This document shows, in pieces, positions 60,354-64,000 of a DNA stretch of 64,000 nucleotides. The first letter of the stretch is position 1; the number at the start of each line of letters is the position of its first letter. A model generated the notes under the pieces. It was not told the origin of the DNA, did no database searches, and saw only the letters and a list, made by a program, of their open reading frames with translations. Origin of the DNA: Paraburkholderia fynbosensis (GTDB lineage: Bacteria; Pseudomonadota; Gammaproteobacteria; Burkholderiales; Burkholderiaceae); NCBI RefSeq assembly GCF_902859935.1, contig NZ_CADIKI010000021.1, positions 1 to 64,000 of the forward strand, in the 5' to 3' direction. A program made the translations under genes and the position numbers.

Positions 60354-61571
60354 ATGCGTACCGTCTCCCTTCGCCGCGCAGCCCGCGCCGTTCTTGGCGC
60401 CGCCCGGGCCGTGGGCGTCACTGCCCAGCGTGCCGGCCGTGCGCTCGCGCTCGTCGCGCTCACCTGTGCGGCGCTGCCGGCCGCCACGCCGGCACATGCC
60501 GAACGCCTGAAAGATCTCGTCCAGATCCAGGGCGTGCGAGACAACCCGCTGATCGGCTACGGCCTCGTGGTCGGTCTCGACGGTACCGGCGACCAGACCA
60601 CGCAGACGCCGTTCACCACGCAGACGCTCGCCAACATGCTGGCGAACCTCGGCATCTCGATCAACAATCAGGCGGCGGGCTCGAGCAACGCGCAGTCGTC
60701 GCTGTCGAACATCCAGTTGAAGAACGTCGCCGCCGTGATGGTGACGGCGGTGCTGCCCCCGTTCGCGCGGCCGGGCGAACAGATCGACGTCACCGTGTCG
60801 TCGCTCGGCAATGCGAAGAGCCTGCGCGGCGGCACGCTGCTGCTCACCCCGCTCAAGGGCGCCGACGGCCAGGTGTATGCGCTCGGCCAGGGCAATCTCG
60901 CGGTTGGTGGCGCCGGGGCCAGTGCCAACGGCAGCAGGGTGCAGGTCAATACGCTGGCAGCAGGTCGCATCGCTGGCGGCGCGATCGTCGAACGCGCAGT
61001 GCCGACCTCGGTGTCGCAAGCGGGCACCATGCAGCTCGACCTGAACGAGATGGACTACGACACCACGCAGCGCGTCGTCGCGGCGGTCAACAACGCGTTC
61101 GGCGGCGGCACCGCCACCGCGCTCGACGGCCGCACGATCCAGTTGCGCGCGCCGAGCGATCCCGAGCAGCAGGTCGCCTTCATGGCGCAACTGCAGAACC
61201 TCGACGTAAGGCCCGCGCAGGCCGCCGCGAAGGTGATTCTGAACGCGCGCACCGGCTCGATCGTGATGAACCAGATGGTCACGCTGCAGAACTGCGCGGT
61301 CGCGCACGGCAACCTCTCGGTGGTGATCAACACGCAGCCGGTGGTGAGCCAGCCGGGCGCGTTCTCGAACGGCCGCACCGTGGTTGCGCAGCAGTCGCAG
61401 ATCCAGATGAAGCAGGACAACGGTGCACTGAAGCTGGTGAGCGCCGGCGCGAATCTCGCCGACGTGGTGAAGGCGCTCAACGCACTCGGTGCGACGCCCG
61501 CGGATCTGATGTCGATCCTGCAGGCCATGAAGGCGGCGGGCGCGTTGCGCGCCGACCTGGAAATCATCTAA
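60354..61571 (+). CDS. flgI: P-ring protein FlgI
   Basis: This is a 405-aa periplasmic P-ring subunit. The signal peptide runs to PAHAE, with an Arg/Ala-rich start. ERLKDLVQIQGVRDNPLIGY, GLVVGLDGTGDQTTQTPFTT and the C-terminal GATPADLMSILQAMKAAGAL are typical. GTG 60345 overlaps the flgH stop; ATG 60354 is the likelier start. FlgA assists its assembly. Confidence 0.96.
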   Translation: MRTVSLRRAARAVLGAARAVGVTAQRAGRALALVALTCAALPAATPAHAERLKDLVQIQGVRDNPLIGYGLVVGLDGTGDQTTQTPFTTQTLANMLANLGISINNQAAGSSNAQSSLSNIQLKNVAAVMVTAVLPPFARPGEQIDVTVSSLGNAKSLRGGTLLLTPLKGADGQVYALGQGNLAVGGAGASANGSRVQVNTLAAGRIAGGAIVERAVPTSVSQAGTMQLDLNEMDYDTTQRVVAAVNNAFGGGTATALDGRTIQLRAPSDPEQQVAFMAQLQNLDVRPAQAAAKVILNARTGSIVMNQMVTLQNCAVAHGNLSVVINTQPVVSQPGAFSNGRTVVAQQSQIQMKQDNGALKLVSAGANLADVVKALNALGATPADLMSILQAMKAAGALRADLEII

Positions 61572-61583
61572 GGAAGACGCCAG

Positions 61584-62567
61584 ATGAATTCGGATACGAC
61601 CAATACCGCGAACGACCTGACCAGCCGGTTCGCGCTCGACGTGCAGGGCTTCGCGAGTTTGAGCGCGCAAGCCAAGGCCTCGCCGCAAGCCGGCACGAAG
61701 ATGGCTGCGCAGCAGTTCGACGCCGTGTTCACGCAGATGATGCTCAAGAGCATGCGCGATGCGACGCCGCAGGACGGCCCGTTCGATTCGCACGACAGCG
61801 CGACCTTCACGTCGATGATGGATCAGCAGATGTCGCAGCAGTTGTCGAAGAAAGGCATTGGCGTGGCCGACGCGATGCTCAAGCAGCTGATGCGCAATCA
61901 GGGCATCCAGACAGGCGGTGGCGCGGGCGGTTTCGCCGGCATGGCCAACGCATTGGGCGGTGGCGGCAGCGGTGGGGACGAAGGCCAGACCGCCGCGCTC
62001 AACGCGCTCGCGAAGGCCTACGGCAACGCGCAGGCCAACGGTCAGCTGGCGATGGGCAAGGGCTACTCGGCCAATAGCGCATTGACGCCGCCGTTGCGCG
62101 GCGACGGCAGCTCGCCGAAGGTCGACGCGTTCGTCGACAAGCTCGCCGCGCCAGCCCAGGCGGCGAGCGCCGCGACCGGCATTCCGGCACGCTTCATCAT
62201 CGGCCAGGCCGCGCTCGAATCGGGCTGGGGCAAGAGTGAGATCAGGAAGACGGACGGTTCGCCAAGCCACAACGTGTTCGGCATCAAGGCGAGTAAGGAC
62301 TGGACCGGCAAGACCGTCTCGACCGTCACGACCGAATATGTGAACGGCAAGCCGCAGCGCACCGTCGAGAAATTCCGCGCGTACGACTCGTATCAGGAAG
62401 CGATGACCGATTACGCGAACCTGCTCAAGGGCAACCCGCGTTACGCGCAGGTGATCAATTCGTCGCGCGACGTGAACGGCTTTGCCAACGGCATGCAGCG
62501 CGCGGGTTACGCGACCGACCCGCATTACGCCAAAAAACTGATGTCGATCATGCAGAAGATGGGCTGA
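61584..62567 (+). CDS. flgJ: Flagellar rod-cap peptidoglycan hydrolase FlgJ
   Basis: This is a 327-aa two-domain protein. The N-terminal rod-scaffold domain contains AAQQFDAVFTQMMLKSMRDA. A Gly-rich linker lies near 110-160. The C-terminal glucosaminidase domain carries GIPARFIIGQAALESGWGKS, with the catalytic Glu, and VFGIKASKDWTGKTVS. It cuts the wall so the rod can pass. The dual-domain form is usual in beta/gamma-proteobacteria. Confidence 0.96.
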   Translation: MNSDTTNTANDLTSRFALDVQGFASLSAQAKASPQAGTKMAAQQFDAVFTQMMLKSMRDATPQDGPFDSHDSATFTSMMDQQMSQQLSKKGIGVADAMLKQLMRNQGIQTGGGAGGFAGMANALGGGGSGGDEGQTAALNALAKAYGNAQANGQLAMGKGYSANSALTPPLRGDGSSPKVDAFVDKLAAPAQAASAATGIPARFIIGQAALESGWGKSEIRKTDGSPSHNVFGIKASKDWTGKTVSTVTTEYVNGKPQRTVEKFRAYDSYQEAMTDYANLLKGNPRYAQVINSSRDVNGFANGMQRAGYATDPHYAKKLMSIMQKMG

Positions 62568-62673
62568 TCTGCCGTCGATGCAGCGACGCAGTCATGCAGC
62601 GGCATCGCGCCCTATCCACCCGCGAGAGGTCCTTGCGTTTTAACGTTTGCGGCAAATATTTCATTAAAGCCCC

Positions 62674-62700
62674 TAAATTTTGGCTGGATGCTGCCGCTAA
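62674..62700 (+). promoter_or_regulatory. Sigma-28 promoter of ycgR
   Basis: TAAA (62674-62677), 15-nt spacer, GCCGCTAA (62693-62700). Near-consensus and about 120 bp before the ycgR start. Confidence 0.8.
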
Positions 62701-62818
62701 TCAGCTAAGACCCGATACCGGAAAAGCGTCATAACGTCCGATTGAATGCGTGTGTCGCGGCTTCGATCGGGGCCGCGCGAAAACTCCGGCAGGAGCCCTG
62801 GCACGCGCCCGCAAGAAC

Positions 62819-63610
62819 ATGCATACCGGCAAGCCCATGGATATGAATCAGTCGAACGGCCAGACCGACACGCACGGCCAGCCGCACGCCCCGCAAGACG
62901 ATAGCGCGCCGGATTTCGGCCGCCGCAATCCGCTGGAGATCGGCGTTCAGTTGCGCAATCTCGTCAATCGCGGCGATTTCCTCACCGTCGAATATGCAGG
63001 CGGCCAGCTCGTGACGCGCCTGCTCGACGTCGACGTGCGCGGACGCACCTTCACCTTCGATTGGGGCGCGTTGTCCGACCAGAACGCGAGTCTGCTGGCC
63101 GCGCCGCGCTGCAAATTCCACGCGGCGCCGGACGGCGTGCGCCTCGAGTTCGTCACCGCGACGCCGCGCGAGACCCGCTTCGAAGGACTGCCCGCGTTCG
63201 AGGCCGACTTCCCCGAAGTGCTGTTTTACGTGCAACGCCGCGAGTATTTCCGCGTCGATGCGCCGATTCTCGATCCGTACATGTGCAGCGGCCGTCTGCC
63301 CGCGGGCGACACGTTCCGCTTCGAAGTGCACGATCTGTCGCTCGGCGGCGTTGGCATGCGCACCACGGATGAACGCGTCGCCGAATTGCCGATGGACACG
63401 CGCCTGGAAGATTGTGAACTGTCGCTCGGCGCGCTCGGCCGGCTGTCGCTCGATCTGCAACTGGTGTCGCACCGCGCCACGGCGTTGCCGAACGGCACGC
63501 AGCGCTACCAACTCGGTTTCCGTTTTCTGACGCTGCCGGGCAGCGCTGAAAACACGCTGCAACGTCTGATCACGCAGCTTGAAATGAAGCGCCGTTCGCT
63601 GGTGCGTTAA
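62819..63610 (+). CDS. ycgR: Flagellar brake protein YcgR (PilZ domain, c-di-GMP)
   Basis: This is a 263-aa protein. The N-terminal YcgR/PilZN domain (about 35-140) contains NPLEIGVQLRNLVNRGDFLT. The C-terminal PilZ domain has the c-di-GMP motif RREYFRVDAP and then DLSLGGVGM. On binding c-di-GMP, YcgR acts on the motor to slow swimming. The start is uncertain among ATG 62819, 62837 and 62843, because no strong ribosome-binding site is visible. It lies between flgJ and flgK with its own sigma-28 promoter. Confidence 0.9.
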   Translation: MHTGKPMDMNQSNGQTDTHGQPHAPQDDSAPDFGRRNPLEIGVQLRNLVNRGDFLTVEYAGGQLVTRLLDVDVRGRTFTFDWGALSDQNASLLAAPRCKFHAAPDGVRLEFVTATPRETRFEGLPAFEADFPEVLFYVQRREYFRVDAPILDPYMCSGRLPAGDTFRFEVHDLSLGGVGMRTTDERVAELPMDTRLEDCELSLGALGRLSLDLQLVSHRATALPNGTQRYQLGFRFLTLPGSAENTLQRLITQLEMKRRSLVR

Positions 63611-63802
63611 GCGGATGCGGGGCGGGTGGACCGGCGTCGATCCAGGCCTTGCGCGCTTGCCGCGTGAGGAACGGGCCGCGCGCTTCGTCTGAACGAGCGC
63701 GGCGGAACGCACGCAATGAGGCGCACGTGAAGTCGCGCCAGCGCCGCGCCCGGCCAGCCTCGCAAACGTTGCAACAAAGTCGCGCACGCATCGCAATGGC
63801 CC

Positions 63803-63829
63803 TCAATTTTTTTCACTGTGGGCCGTTAA
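63803..63829 (+). promoter_or_regulatory. Sigma-28 promoter of flgK
   Basis: TCAA (63803-63806), 15-nt spacer, GCCGTTAA (63822-63829), 58 bp before the flgK ATG. Confidence 0.75.
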
Positions 63830-63887
63830 ACAGACTGTTCAAGTAACGTGGCGGCATGTCTGCGGTGTCGCTCTTCAGGATGACGCA

Positions 63888-64000
63888 TGTCCAGCAATCT
63901 CTTAAACATCGGCCTCAGCGGACTCAATGCAGCCCAGTGGGGTTTGACGACGACCGGCGAGAACATCAGCAACGCGTCGACGCCTGGCTATTCGATCGAG
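63888..64000 (+). CDS. flgK: Hook-filament junction protein FlgK (5' end, cut by window)
   Basis: The first 37 residues (SSNLLNIGLSGLNAAQWGLT, then TTGENISNASTPGYSIE) match the FlgK N-terminal rod/hook-type signature. The rest lies outside the window. FlgK joins the hook to the filament and is chaperoned by FlgN. CAGGA precedes the ATG. Confidence 0.92.

Noticed and set aside
60285..62525. 746-codon frame antisense to flgI and flgJ
   Set aside because: Shadow frame from GC-rich third positions; real genes are on the other strand.

Overview
The window looks like a chromosomal segment of a Burkholderiaceae member, most likely Paraburkholderia. It has GC-rich core genes and a large contiguous flagellar/chemotaxis cluster in beta-proteobacterial order: fliC-fliD-fliT, flhDC-motAB-cheYAW-mcp-cheRDBYZ, flhBAFG-fliA, flgNMA divergent from flgBCDEFGHIJ, then ycgR and the start of flgK. 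No genome comparison could be run; this rests on recognised protein families and gene order.

Region 1 (1 to about 13221) is an accessory island, visibly richer in A+T inside its larger cargo genes. From the left it carries a minus-strand pair (a two-TM membrane protein and a TIR-like protein), an IS1182-type insertion sequence with 23-bp terminal inverted repeats, a broken HigA-type antitoxin fused into the frame ahead of a DEDDh exoribonuclease, and a 1150-residue NACHT NTPase with a restriction-nuclease-like N-terminus. Next comes a plasmid-like module: a tyrosine recombinase, strong inverted repeats including a lox-like site, an iteron array with a DnaA box, a Rep_3 initiator, an AlpA-like regulator and an orphan gene. 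The island appears to end at a 3' tRNA-Arg(CCG) fragment ending in CCA at 13221, which has the form of the distal attachment site of an element integrated in a tRNA gene. The intact tRNA should lie left of the window.

Region 2 (13222-27883) is core housekeeping sequence around the first flagellar operon. A yybP-ykoY-type manganese riboswitch precedes a CaCA-family cation exchanger. fliC has a clear sigma-28 promoter and is followed by fliD and a fliT-like gene. Then come an aldo/keto reductase, rpsU, 3-methyladenine glycosylase I, a BadF/BadG-type sugar kinase, a Cof-type phosphatase, a small exported protein, a histidine phosphatase, aquaporin Z, an H-NS-type protein and a GT4 glycosyltransferase.

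Region 3 (27884-64000) holds the flagellar master regulator, motor, chemotaxis, export and rod/hook genes. Expression follows a visible hierarchy. flhDC has a long leader with two perfect palindromes. A conserved sequence block ahead of flhB, flhF and flgB/flgA is a candidate FlhDC-dependent class II promoter. Sigma-28 promoters (TAAA-N15/16-GCCGATAA type) precede fliC, motA, flgM, ycgR and flgK. FliA and its anti-sigma factor FlgM are both encoded here. A hicAB toxin-antitoxin pair sits between fliA and flgN, and a DUF2844/DUF3443 pair sits between cheZ and flhB.
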